Assembly (NCBI RefSeq): GCF_015751785.1
Contig: NZ_JADOTY010000001.1
Location: 1,178,001-1,242,000, forward strand
DNA length: 64,000 nt
Origin: Micromonospora vinacea
GTDB lineage: Bacteria; Actinomycetota; Actinomycetes; Mycobacteriales; Micromonosporaceae
Reading direction: 5' to 3'
Both the position numbers and the translations under genes were made by a program. The notes under the pieces are model-generated. The model made no database searches and was not told where the DNA came from. It saw only the letters and a list, made by a program, of their open reading frames with translations. How positions within the stretch are numbered: the first letter of the stretch is position 1; each line of letters opens with the position of its first letter. Below are positions 34,427 through 43,164 of this stretch, piece by piece.

Positions 34427-37150
34427 TCAGTAGTCATGCCCAAGCTCGGCGTACAGTTCCCCCGCATCGTCGGCATTGCTATCAGCGACGGCGCTCCTGA
34501 CGGCAGGGTCAAGCAGGTCAAGCAGGCGATACTTACCGTTAATCAGGTCAACCACCTGGACTCGGTGGTACACACCTGGGTGCTTGCCAATGTAGTCGGC
34601 CAGGCCCTTGAGCTTCCCGACCGCATCCGCCATGAAGGCGCCATGCGGATCGATAATTGATGGGCGGGCTTGCCCTCCGACATAATGGACGAATAAGAAA
34701 TCCACGTATAGTCCGTGCCATCCGTCCCACTTTTGCCACGGAATGACGAGGGCGTTCTTCGCCCTGTTAGCTGGGTTGCGGTACCAAGCGACAGCACCGT
34801 GATCGAGTTCAGTGAGCAGTACGTGTCGCTCTAGGGGCCTTAGGTCCGCGCGGTACTTGCCGTCGGCATCGGACAGGACATGCTTGTCCCATAGGCCGCC
34901 ACGGGCGTCGCCACTGGCACGTGGGGGAATACGAAACGTTGTGGCCTCTGGCCGGCTCGACTGGCGGCGGACCCGGTCGAAATCCTCGCGGGCGGTCTCG
35001 GGAAGCCGAGTGATGGCCGAGTGGTACTGCTGCAGCCACGAGGTGACCAGATTGGCGGCGCGGGCTTCCACCTTCTCCGGCAGGGCTGCGTCCTGCGCTA
35101 ACGCGATCGCAAGGATCATCGCGTCGGTCACGTCGTCGTCGTTCGGGGCCATCCGCTCGACGTACGCATCGACGAGACCTTCGGGGAGAGCGCGGCGGGC
35201 GCGTGCCATGAGAATGCGAATGCCGCGGTCGTCCAAGGCAAGATCGGATTCGGTTTCCCCCTCGGGGAACATCGTCGGCGAGCCATAAGTCACGGACCGT
35301 TCGTACAGACGAGTGTTTGCAACCTTAGCGACGCGGTCAGCGAGTTCGCCCTTCGCATCCAAATCAGCGCGGAACGTATCTATTTCGCCAAGAAAGGCGT
35401 TTAGGACGAGCTTCCGTGCAGCGGGCTCAAGCGCTTTTCCGTCGTACTTTTGAGCCAGCAGTGCAGCGAGACGAAAGGCGCGGGAAATTGCAGACCCAGG
35501 GCACCGGCTCGGGATCGTGTACGACGGGAGGGACTCCAGCAAGGCGAATACGTTGGCGCTTGCCGACGCATCCACCGCGTCGGGCTCGGGGTCCGGTTCA
35601 CTGCCTTCCCACAAGTCCGGGCCAGTCTGCGACGATCGCCGGTCGGGGCGGTACGGGACGTGCGACGGGCTCGTGGTGGGCGCACCTTGTGTGGGCTTAT
35701 CGGGCCCGAACCAGGACGTGTCCAAGTCATCGGACGCGTCAACTGGCCCGTCCAGGTCGTTGGGTGGCTTCGACACAGGACCGGCGCCGGTGAACTCGGG
35801 GTTGCGGATGAGTTGCACCTCGTCCGTGATGATCTCGGTGCCACCCGCGATTCCCTCGTCGCCCTGCTCGAACTGCACCGCAATCGCGTCAACGGCTGCC
35901 TCGTTGAACTTCGGCAAAATGCAATGGACCGCGTTGAGAGTAACGTCCGACTCGACTCGCCGTGCCAGAGGTGTACGGACCATGCGACCCATGATCTGAG
36001 TAATGAGGCCCTGATCCTGCGCCACACGCATCGACACGAGGACTTCGGCCCTAGGGCAGTCCCAACCAGTCGTGATCGCCGTCATGCAGAGGACCACTCT
36101 GACACTCTGACGATCCTGCACGTCTTCGGGTGGGCACCAACGAATGTCGTGTCCTCCGGCCTTCACGGTCGAATGGTTTCCGAAGACGTGGACGATGTTC
36201 ACCGGAGTGATGCCGGGCCATTCCGAGAGAATCGTATCCACAACCTCACCGAGGCTCTTCGAGTTCGGCTTGTCCTCGACTTGGACGACGAGGACCGGGT
36301 TCACTCGAGGTTCGCCTGTTCGATTGCAGTACGCGTTCCAGCGGGCCTCGTAGTCGAGAACCTTCGCAACCGCGTGCCTGACAAGGGTCGTCTCGGCGGC
36401 GTCCACGCCGCGGGTATGTCCCAGGACGATCTGGTCCTTTAGCAGGCCGGACGAACGAACGTCTTCAATCGGGATCGTGTGGGACTTCACTGTTCTGTCG
36501 CGGTCGTTCATCTGGTCGCGGAACCGTTTCGGGGTGGCGGAGATTCCCCACACGACAGGCACCGCCGGGCGGTTAGTCGTACCACCACCGATGATTTGCG
36601 ACACGATGGTGTCGCGAGTGGTGCGGGCCGTGCCCATGCCCCTGTGCGCCTCGTCGACGACGACAACAAATCCGTACGGCCGCTGCTTGACTGTGTTCGA
36701 GATGGTGTCCCACAGCGACCATTGGCGACCGTACGCGCCGCCACCCTTTGACAGGGTCGCGTTCGCGCTCAGCTTCTGAATATTGAGGAAGTAGACCCTT
36801 CCCGGGTCGAGCGTCTCTTGATCGAAGTCGTTCTCAATCGTCCGTAGCCGGTTGATTGACAGGGCGGAGGATGCGGCGAACATCTTGTTTAGCGTCTGGT
36901 TGTTCAGCGACGGGTCATCCGTAACCCACAGGAATGTCGAGTCGTCGATTCCTGGTGTGGTGGGATCCCCATCGAGCGCAGCCTCAATCACGGCCGTAGC
37001 GATCACCGTCTTACCAGCACCGGTGGGCGCCGCCAAAACGACGGCACCGGTGTCGGTAGGGTCAGCCTCGTATGCGCGCGTCATCGACATGAGGGCGCGG
37101 ACCACGACCTGCTTAGCCTGCTCTTGGTAATCGTAAAGGTCGTAATCCAC
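34427..37150 (-). CDS. Superfamily 2 helicase/restriction subunit (type III Res-like)
   Basis: A 907-aa protein. GTG 37150 (VDYDLYDYQEQAKQ) is preceded by AGGGGCAA; the upstream open frame has no family match. The helicase has Walker A APTGAGKT (near 43), DEAH in VVVVDEAHRG (near 165), SATP motif GISATPKRF and motif VI QIMGRMVRTP (near 388). Near the C-terminus SIIDPHGAF (near 833) followed by KLKG resembles a PD-(D/E)XK nuclease core. Together with the downstream methyltransferase it forms a restriction-modification-like pair, with res first. Confidence 0.82.
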   Translation of the reverse strand: MDYDLYDYQEQAKQVVVRALMSMTRAYEADPTDTGAVVLAAPTGAGKTVIATAVIEAALDGDPTTPGIDDSTFLWVTDDPSLNNQTLNKMFAASSALSINRLRTIENDFDQETLDPGRVYFLNIQKLSANATLSKGGGAYGRQWSLWDTISNTVKQRPYGFVVVVDEAHRGMGTARTTRDTIVSQIIGGGTTNRPAVPVVWGISATPKRFRDQMNDRDRTVKSHTIPIEDVRSSGLLKDQIVLGHTRGVDAAETTLVRHAVAKVLDYEARWNAYCNRTGEPRVNPVLVVQVEDKPNSKSLGEVVDTILSEWPGITPVNIVHVFGNHSTVKAGGHDIRWCPPEDVQDRQSVRVVLCMTAITTGWDCPRAEVLVSMRVAQDQGLITQIMGRMVRTPLARRVESDVTLNAVHCILPKFNEAAVDAIAVQFEQGDEGIAGGTEIITDEVQLIRNPEFTGAGPVSKPPNDLDGPVDASDDLDTSWFGPDKPTQGAPTTSPSHVPYRPDRRSSQTGPDLWEGSEPDPEPDAVDASASANVFALLESLPSYTIPSRCPGSAISRAFRLAALLAQKYDGKALEPAARKLVLNAFLGEIDTFRADLDAKGELADRVAKVANTRLYERSVTYGSPTMFPEGETESDLALDDRGIRILMARARRALPEGLVDAYVERMAPNDDDVTDAMILAIALAQDAALPEKVEARAANLVTSWLQQYHSAITRLPETAREDFDRVRRQSSRPEATTFRIPPRASGDARGGLWDKHVLSDADGKYRADLRPLERHVLLTELDHGAVAWYRNPANRAKNALVIPWQKWDGWHGLYVDFLFVHYVGGQARPSIIDPHGAFMADAVGKLKGLADYIGKHPGVYHRVQVVDLINGKYRLLDLLDPAVRSAVADSNADDAGELYAELGHDY

Positions 37151-37742
37151 CCTTGCCCCTCGCCCGCTTCGGGTACTGTCTTGGGACCTTATCGGGTGGA
37201 GGGTCCTGGAGAGGTACCGGGGACAGGCTACACACCTGACCTTCGGGGCCAGCACTCTGAGCTTGCGCAAGGCAGCGGCGACGCGCCCTCGGAAGCTTCT
37301 ATCCACATCCCTCGATGGATTCACACCTAGGCCCCGGCCTGTTCCCGTGCTGGGGGAAGCGGCAAGCCACAGGACGTCGTCCATCCCCGACTCACCGCTG
37401 ACGTTCACGGCCTGCCACAGAGCCGTCAGCAGCCGCTTCATGGCGATCGGCAGGTCGGGAACTGCTACCCGGTCGGCTCCACGATGACATTGACGGCTCG
37501 CAGGCGGGTACCGGGGTTAGCGTTAGCGGTCAGGGCGGCGAAGGCAAGGGCTGGGCCGTGACCGAAGCCTCCTGGAGGGCTGCGCGAGCAGGCTCACCGG
37601 TCAGGCGAGAAAAGGGGTGCCTGTCGAGTCCGCCACCGACGTGTAATTATGTGCATGCCAACGGCAGTAGCCTGCGGAAGTGGACCCGGATCCCCACCGG
37701 ACGGTGGGCATCCGGGTTTCGCGTCTCCTACGGTGTCGTTCG
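37151..37742. other. 592-nt stretch with no convincing gene
   Basis: It contains the helicase promoter side and the terminator-like hairpin at 37684-37717. No frame shows family character. Confidence 0.5.
37684..37717 (-). terminator. Hairpin after the DUF3800-like gene
   Basis: ACCCGGAT pairs with ATCCGGGT and, inside, CCCACC with GGTGGG. It lies 26 nt past the stop of the DUF3800-like gene on the minus strand. Confidence 0.55.
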
Positions 37743-38258
37743 TCACTGCAAAATTAGCGTCCTCGCGACCAACGGCCGAGCGCGGCGAGACCAGTCGCCC
37801 CCGGCACCGTGTGCCCAGGCGACGGCGTCTGGGATCCAGAGCAGCGGCTCCTGCCGACCTGCGAGGTGCCGGTACTGAACCTCGTGGCCGTTCTTCGCCA
37901 GTGCCGCTCGGATGATCCGCCGATCAACACGGTCGCAGTGGTCGTTACGGCTCTCGAGTATCAGATGCTGCGGCCGCAAGACGGTCAACTCCTCCACCAG
38001 CGCGGTGATACAGGTCGCTCGCGCCGCTTCGTCTGGGCCCGGAGCTTCGAAGATCCACACTGTTGGAGACATCTGGACTACCTGGCTCAGGATTCGTCGA
38101 CGGCGCGGGTCGGACTCTGTCCGGAAGTGGATCCGGTGCTGGCCGGGGAGCCTCAGCCCTTTCAGGGTGGCTCGCATGCCCGCCAGGTCGGCCATGGGGA
38201 CTATCGCGGCAGCGACCATGTACCGGGCGCGCCGGGACTCGTCCACGAAGACGTGCAT
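37743..38258 (-). CDS. DUF3800-like protein
   Basis: A 171-aa soluble protein starting MHVFVDESRRARYMVAAAIVP, the D-E-S motif being typical of DUF3800, a family with predicted RNase H-like fold. A second acidic region (LILESRNDHCDRVDRR, near 100) and a C-terminal AVAWAHGAGG complete the pattern. Its ATG overlaps the stop of the upstream gene by one nt (TGATG), so the two act together. Nuclease activity is inferred from the family and is not proven for it. Confidence 0.72.
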   Translation of the reverse strand: MHVFVDESRRARYMVAAAIVPMADLAGMRATLKGLRLPGQHRIHFRTESDPRRRRILSQVVQMSPTVWIFEAPGPDEAARATCITALVEELTVLRPQHLILESRNDHCDRVDRRIIRAALAKNGHEVQYRHLAGRQEPLLWIPDAVAWAHGAGGDWSRRARPLVARTLILQ

Positions 38259-39148
38259 CAGGCACCGCCGCTGGAGGTCCGGCGAGACTTCTTCGTGACG
38301 ACCGTCTTCGGGCTCGATCTCTTCCCGCCAGCCGGCACCTTTTTGGCGGCCTTTCGCTTCGGCGACTTCGGCGGGGTCGGCTGTGACCGGTGCGAGAAGG
38401 GCGATTCGAGCGTGTACCGGTTGACCATGGCCCAGCCGGTGTGACTCTGGGGAGCTTCCATCCGTCTCGTCTCCACGTGCAGAAGTCCGGCCTCTCGCAG
38501 CTCGCGGAACCCGTCCTCGGCTGTGTCGGCTGACCAGCCGTACCAGCCCGGCACCCGCTCGGTCGGCAGCTCGAAGCCCGGCTTCTCGGCGCTGGCGACC
38601 AGCAGCATCGCAATCGCGGGCAGCGACAGGCGGCTGCTCCAATCCTTCAGCCAGAACTCGTGGGGCAGCTTGATGTACGGGTCTCGGTTGCCGCCGGTGC
38701 CCGGACGTGTGTACGGGTCGCCGCTGCCGTCCTCATGGAGGCGAGTTACCCGGACCTGGCGAGAGCGTCCAACTCGCTGGCGGGCAATCAGCTCTCGCCG
38801 CTCCAGCCATGTCAGAGTCTTTGAGACGGCAGTGAGTGCCGACGCCGGCTGAGCTGCGAGTGTCGTATCCATCAGCCTGGCCCAAGCCCCGCTGGGGAGC
38901 GTGACGCTCCAACCGGCCTCCGGATGTTCGGCACTGATACCTGCCGAAATAATGAGGTATGCCAACAGCGCCCGCTTCTGTCTCCGGCGGACGAACTCGG
39001 CGAGTGGGCCCTCCCGCGGTTCCACCCCGGGAGGACGCTGCACGAAGACGCGTCTTATCGGCACAAAGTCCCGCTTTGACCGCTCTAGCAGCCATTCCCG
39101 GGTGCTAGCCGGGCTGGCGGTTGGGGCGCTGGTCACCATCGCTGTCAC
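38258..39148 (-). CDS. Winged-helix protein paired with the DUF3800-like gene
   Basis: A 296-aa protein with two likely winged-helix regions: residues ~55-135 (LLAYLIISAG ... AVSKTLTWLERRELIARQRVGRSRQVRV) and ~160-245 (SLPAIAMLLVASAE ... DTAEDGFRELREAGLLHVETRR). A basic C-terminal tail (KRKAAKKVPAGGKRSSPK) suggests nucleic-acid binding. Start GTG 39148 or ATG 39139. Its plan resembles small replication or partition initiators and transcription regulators; which is not decidable here. Confidence 0.6.
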   Translation of the reverse strand: MTAMVTSAPTASPASTREWLLERSKRDFVPIRRVFVQRPPGVEPREGPLAEFVRRRQKRALLAYLIISAGISAEHPEAGWSVTLPSGAWARLMDTTLAAQPASALTAVSKTLTWLERRELIARQRVGRSRQVRVTRLHEDGSGDPYTRPGTGGNRDPYIKLPHEFWLKDWSSRLSLPAIAMLLVASAEKPGFELPTERVPGWYGWSADTAEDGFRELREAGLLHVETRRMEAPQSHTGWAMVNRYTLESPFSHRSQPTPPKSPKRKAAKKVPAGGKRSSPKTVVTKKSRRTSSGGA

Positions 39149-40039
39149 GCCGCAACACTACCGTCCGGTCCCGGCCATCCCGTCCCGACTTGCCCCCTGT
39201 CTACTTCCGTGCCAGCGGGTGGTGTGAGATAACCCTGCAAGCTACGTGCGATGCAGATGCGAGAGCGGTGAGACGTCTGGGGCCAACTGCCGCCCTGCCG
39301 ATCGCTTCCCGCAACCCGGGCAGGCCAGTACTTGCGGTTGAGAAATGCAGTCCGACCACTTGGGCGTCATAGCTTGCGACCGCTGAGAACATCGCCATCA
39401 GTCAGGGCCGGAGCGCCCGTACGGACGGCAACCGCACTCAGCCACCCACGCGATGATCTAGGCCGCCTGGGTCGAGGGTGCGCGGCTGGCAGCCATCGGG
39501 GAGATCCTGGTCTCCGTGATCCGAGACGGGCTGGCTCACATCCGTCCGGCACTACCGCCCTCACGTGCCACCCCCACGTGCCACCCCCACGCTGCTGCCG
39601 ACTTCTTCTGTTCTGGATCAAGGCGCCGCGCTCCGCGCGACGCGGGCGGTGAGCCGGCCGGCGGCAAGCCGCCCCGGTCGCCTCCGGCGCCGGGACGGAA
39701 AGCCACCGACTGCCGCCGGACCGCCGCCCCGAACTCCACTGATCCAGACACAGGACGACCAGGCCAAGCAGTACGGAAGCCGGCAGATCGACCTGATCGA
39801 GGGCCAGGGCTTCCGACTGCCGCGCCAGTCCAACCCCAGGACTGGCTTGCCCTCGGGCTAACCACGCAGCCAGGTAAGCCCACGGCAGCCTCAGCCGGTC
39901 GCTCCAGGTGCTGCTCACGCCAGGCCGGAACTCTCCGAGGCAAGAGCATCCGCAGAGTCAGAGAAGCCCTGAGAGGCAAGATCGACCTGCCCACCATCTG
40001 CCCACAACCAGTCGTCAACGGCTGGACTCAGCCGGACTC
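39149..40039. other. Right subterminal region of the AICE, no convincing gene
   Basis: About 890 nt with only low-complexity frames. It contains the 18-bp GCCCACCATCTGCCCACA motif at 39989-40006 and probably other recombinase-binding sequences. Confidence 0.5.
39989..40006. other. 18-bp motif inside the right end (candidate recombinase arm site)
   Basis: A direct copy of GCCCACCATCTGCCCACA found also at 18853-18870 inside attL. It ends 34 nt before the 115-bp right repeat. Confidence 0.5.
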
Positions 40040-40154
40040 GGCCAGACAAACGACAGCGGCCCCCGATCAGCATCTCTGCTGGTCAGGGGCCGCGTCTGCA
40101 CCTGGTGGCGGGTAGAGGATTCGAACCTCTGAAGCTTTCGCGACGGATTTACAG
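40040..40154. repeat. attR: right 115-bp direct repeat
   Basis: It contains the tRNA-Tyr 3' half and its terminator, matching 18661-18775 with four substitutions. Similarity continues leftward at lower identity (39998-40022 versus 18629-18653, 23 of 25) across a 10-bp length difference. Confidence 0.92.
40057..40092 (-). terminator. tRNA-Tyr terminator
   Basis: CGGCCCC pairs with GGGGCCG around an inner CCAGCA/TGCTG stem and a GAGA loop. It begins 11 nt after the encoded CCA end, and TGTCGTTTGTC follows. A copy sits at 18678-18713 in attL. Confidence 0.7.
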
Positions 40155-40186
40155 TCCGCTCCCATTGGCCGCTCGGGCAACCCGCC
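40106..40186 (-). tRNA. tRNA-Tyr (GTA)
   Basis: An 81-nt cloverleaf with a long variable arm. Acceptor GGCGGGT/ACCCGCC, discriminator A, anticodon loop CTGTAAA (anticodon GTA), T-arm GGTTCGAATCC; CCA is encoded at 40103-40105. The gene is complete here because the AICE supplies its 3' half, and it is the integration site. Confidence 0.96.
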
Positions 40187-40333
40187 AGGGCACCCCACCG
40201 CGTCGCAACGCGGCGGCGGAAGCAAGAATAGCGGCTTCCCCCGGTACCGACGCAACCGGGTACCGTCAGGGGGTCGTGCCGCTGGTCGGCGGCCGACGGC
40301 AGGCCCAGACCGCCGGACAGCAGGAGCAGAAAC

Positions 40334-40828
40334 ATGGCAGCGAACCCGTCGTTCGACATCGTGAGCAAGGTTGACCGTCAGGAGGTCGACAACGCCCTTC
40401 GGCAGGCGGAGAAGGAGCTTGCGACGCGGTTCGACTTCCGCGGCACCGGCGCTGAGATCTCCTGGTCTGGTGAGGAGGCGATCGGCCTCCAGGCGGAGAC
40501 CGAGGAGCGCGTCCGCGCCGCGCTGGACGTGTTCAAGGAGAAGCTCGTCAAGCGGAACATCTCGCTGAAGTCGCTGGATGCTGGGGAGCCGCGCCCGTCG
40601 GGCAAAATCTTCAAGATCGACTGCAAGGTGATCCAGGGCATCGAGACGGACAAGGCCAAGGCCATCAGCAAGAAGATCCGCGACGAGGGCCCCAAGGGCG
40701 TGCAGGCGCAGATCCAGGGTGACCAGCTGCGCGTCACCGGCAAGAAGCGCGACGACCTTCAGGCTGTCATCTCGCTGCTCAAGGGCGAGGACTTCGGCGT
40801 AGCCCTCCAGTTCAACAACTACAGGTAA
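40334..40828 (+). CDS. yajQ: YajQ family nucleotide-binding protein
   Basis: A 164-aa cytosolic protein with two ferredoxin-like halves, starting [21 protein letters not shown] and containing [14 protein letters not shown] and [35 protein letters not shown]. YajQ proteins bind nucleic acids, and some bind cyclic di-GMP. AGGAG precedes the ATG. It is the first chromosomal gene right of the AICE, divergent from tRNA-Tyr. Confidence 0.95.
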   Translation: MAANPSFDIVSKVDRQEVDNALRQAEKELATRFDFRGTGAEISWSGEEAIGLQAETEERVRAALDVFKEKLVKRNISLKSLDAGEPRPSGKIFKIDCKVIQGIETDKAKAISKKIRDEGPKGVQAQIQGDQLRVTGKKRDDLQAVISLLKGEDFGVALQFNNYR

Positions 40829-40851
40829 GGCGGCCCCGGTCGCGGCCGTCG

Positions 40852-41568
40852 TCACTCAGTAGGCCACCCGGCCCGACCGTCGGACGTTGAAGCGGAACGT
40901 AGACCGGCCGACTCGTGCAGCAGGGCGGGCAGGTCGTCAAGGGTGGCGAACGCACGTCCGCCCCAGCTCGGGTCGGTGTCGTTGTGCTCAGTGGTACGAA
41001 ACACGGTCATGCCGACCGCTGCCGCGCCGGCGAGCTCGCCGTCTGCGCCGTCACCGACGAAGACGCACTCTGCCGGCGCGATGCCCAACCGCTGGGCGGC
41101 AATGCGGTAGATCGCCGGGTTGGGCTTGGCCAGCCCGACGTCGCAGGAGAAGACCGCGACGTCGAAGCAGCGGGCAAGCGGACTCTGCGGCCATGCTTCG
41201 GCGGTCTCCGAGGTGGCGTTGCTGATGAGGGCCAGCGGATGCCCGTCGTCGCGCAGCGCGTCGAGCACGTCCAGGGTGGCGGTCGAGACAGTGCCCAGCA
41301 CCCGGCGCGCGAGGGCCCGCCGATGCCCACCGGCCTGTGTCACCTGCTCGTCGGTTGGCGTGCCGCCGAGGCGTCCGGCGAGAATGCGGACGGTCTCCTC
41401 CACGTCCCACCGGACCAGCCGGTCACGCCAGGTGGCGTGGTACGCAGCGACCAGCGCGGCCGGAGCCACCCCGACCACGAGCGCCATCTCGCCAACTACC
41501 CGGTCACGCTCGTCATCGGCACCGTGAACCAGGGTATGGAAGAGATCGAAGATCACTGGCCGAGACAT
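40852..41568 (-). CDS. HAD-superfamily hydrolase
   Basis: A 238-aa soluble phosphatase-like protein. Motif I is IFDLFHTLV with the nucleophile Asp (the second Asp replaced by Phe), motif II Ser/Thr in ALISNATSE, motif III Lys in GLAKPNPAIY and motif IV in VFVGDGADGEL. A helical cap lies between motifs I and II. The DLFHT form is common in phosphoglycolate/haloacid-type members; the substrate is not predictable. It is convergent with yajQ, 23 nt apart. Confidence 0.9.
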   Translation of the reverse strand: MSRPVIFDLFHTLVHGADDERDRVVGEMALVVGVAPAALVAAYHATWRDRLVRWDVEETVRILAGRLGGTPTDEQVTQAGGHRRALARRVLGTVSTATLDVLDALRDDGHPLALISNATSETAEAWPQSPLARCFDVAVFSCDVGLAKPNPAIYRIAAQRLGIAPAECVFVGDGADGELAGAAAVGMTVFRTTEHNDTDPSWGGRAFATLDDLPALLHESAGLRSASTSDGRAGWPTE

Positions 41569-41715
41569 TGGCGCATCCTACTGAGATCGTCACCGCTCTC
41601 ACCCGCCCGGCTGAGATCGACTCGGGCTCCTGGAAGTCGGGGCATCCGGGCGACCGGGACACCGCGGCATTCAGAAACCCGAGTCGATCAAGCACAACCC
41701 GACCAAAGCGCGCGG

Positions 41716-42981
41716 TCAGACGGTGACGGGGTGTTCGGCGCGTACCGCTGTGGTTTCCGCGCGGGCGATGGGCCCGGCGGGTAGGGCGGCGACCGCGGCC
41801 CCGACGGCGACTGCCGCCCCGGCGAACAGGAACGCCCAGCGGACGCCGCCGGCGTGGTCCACGATCACGCCGGCCACCGAGCCGCCGGCGGCGCTCGACG
41901 CCACCGCGACGGTGACCACCCAGGTGTACGCCTCGTTCAACATGCCGGTGGGGGCGATCCGGCCGACCAGGGTGTTCTCCAGGGTCAGCGCGGGCGCGAT
42001 GGTGGCTCCGCCGGCGACCAGTGCGACACCCAGCGCAAGTGGGGTGGGCATCACCGCGAAGACGGCGAAGGTGGCGGCCAGCGCGCCGAGCAGCAGGGCG
42101 AACTGCCGGGTCATGTTCGGTGCCGGCTTGCGGACGCCGAACCAGAGCCCACCGATGGCGCTGCCGACCCCCCAGACGGCGAGCAGCAGGCCGGCGAGGC
42201 TCTCCGGGTCGTCGGTGGCGTGGTCGCTGGCGAACGCCGGCACGATCACCCCGGCGGCCCCGAACGCGATGCCCAGACCGGCCACGCAGATCAGCAGGGC
42301 TGGGAAGCCGGGGACCCGCAGCGGGCCGAGCCCGCGGGCATGGTGTTCCCGCGGGTGTGGGCGCCAGCCGCGCATGACCCGGCCGAGGGCCACGGCGGTC
42401 GTGCCGACCAGGGTGACCACTGCGGCGCCGATCAGCGCGGCGGCTGCGTCGGCGACGAGGACGAAGCCGGCGACGAGCAGCGGGCCGAGCACGAAGACGA
42501 TTTCGAACAGCGTGGTCTCGGCAGCCAGGGCGGTGTTGCGGAGCGGGTATCGGCCGGAGTTGGGGCTGGTCAGGTCGTTCCAGGCGCCTCGGATGGCGGC
42601 GGTGAGCGGCGGGTAGGTGGCACCGGCCACACCCGCGGCGAGGTAGATGACGGGGAGAGCGTCGTCGCCGGAGCGGCTGGCCAGCAGCAACCCGATGAGC
42701 GCCAGCGGGTGGGCCACGGCGGTGAGCAGCAGGACGGGGCTGGGGCCGACCCGGTCGGCGATCCGTCCGGCTATCGGGCTGAGCGCGGCGCCGGCGAGGG
42801 CGTAGATCCCGCCCGCGATGGCGGCCAGTGAGTACCGCCCGGTCACCTGCTCGACCACCAGGAGCAGCGCCAGCGGGGTCATGCCGATGCCGAGCCGCCC
42901 GATGATGCCGGTGACCAGCAGCATGGGCGCGCCGGGGATCCGCCAGACGCCCAGGTACTGGCGCAGTGCGGTCACGGACAC
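41716..42981 (-). CDS. MFS transporter
   Basis: A 421-aa integral membrane protein with about twelve hydrophobic helices and the MFS loop motif A-like segment GRIADRVGPSPVL between helices 2 and 3. A second-half repeat region is around GLWFGVRKPAPN. Start is GTG. It is likely a drug or metabolite exporter of the proton-antiport type; specificity is unknown. It is divergent from the gene at 43165. Confidence 0.88.
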   Translation of the reverse strand: MSVTALRQYLGVWRIPGAPMLLVTGIIGRLGIGMTPLALLLVVEQVTGRYSLAAIAGGIYALAGAALSPIAGRIADRVGPSPVLLLTAVAHPLALIGLLLASRSGDDALPVIYLAAGVAGATYPPLTAAIRGAWNDLTSPNSGRYPLRNTALAAETTLFEIVFVLGPLLVAGFVLVADAAAALIGAAVVTLVGTTAVALGRVMRGWRPHPREHHARGLGPLRVPGFPALLICVAGLGIAFGAAGVIVPAFASDHATDDPESLAGLLLAVWGVGSAIGGLWFGVRKPAPNMTRQFALLLGALAATFAVFAVMPTPLALGVALVAGGATIAPALTLENTLVGRIAPTGMLNEAYTWVVTVAVASSAAGGSVAGVIVDHAGGVRWAFLFAGAAVAVGAAVAALPAGPIARAETTAVRAEHPVTV

Positions 42982-43164
42982 CTCCGGCTCTGGGACAGGT
43001 AACGGGTAGAAGCTCTTTCGACCCTAACCCCGAGGTCGGCACCGCGGATGGTCGGGCCGCTCACAGTGGCGCTGCTGGCGGGGCTGACCGGAACGGTCGA
43101 AACGAGTAAGTTGTTGATCGAATTGGATCCATGCGCTGAGGCCGCACGAAAGCCAGGAGGTCCG

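Larger units (their letters stand above)
18776..40154. mobile_element. AICE (actinomycete integrative and conjugative element) in tRNA-Tyr, 21,379 bp
   Basis: The element is bounded by 115-bp direct repeats and regenerates a full tRNA-Tyr at its right end. It has the full AICE set on one strand: tyrosine integrase, HTH excisionase, HUH replication initiator, Spd-like membrane protein, TraB/FtsK translocase and a GntR repressor. Cargo occupies both ends: a PIN-like gene by attL; glycosyltransferase/regulator genes, a restriction-modification-like pair and a winged-helix/DUF3800 pair toward attR. No gene of the backbone looks broken, so it may still be mobile. Confidence 0.92.

Noticed and set aside
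32269..37150. BREX or DISARM system
   Set aside because: The methyltransferase and helicase lack the accompanying PglZ, BrxC or DrmB-type genes; type III-like pair is the simpler reading.
39516..40115. 199-codon plus-strand frame at the right end of the AICE
   Set aside because: It runs into the tRNA-Tyr terminator and tRNA itself and is low complexity.
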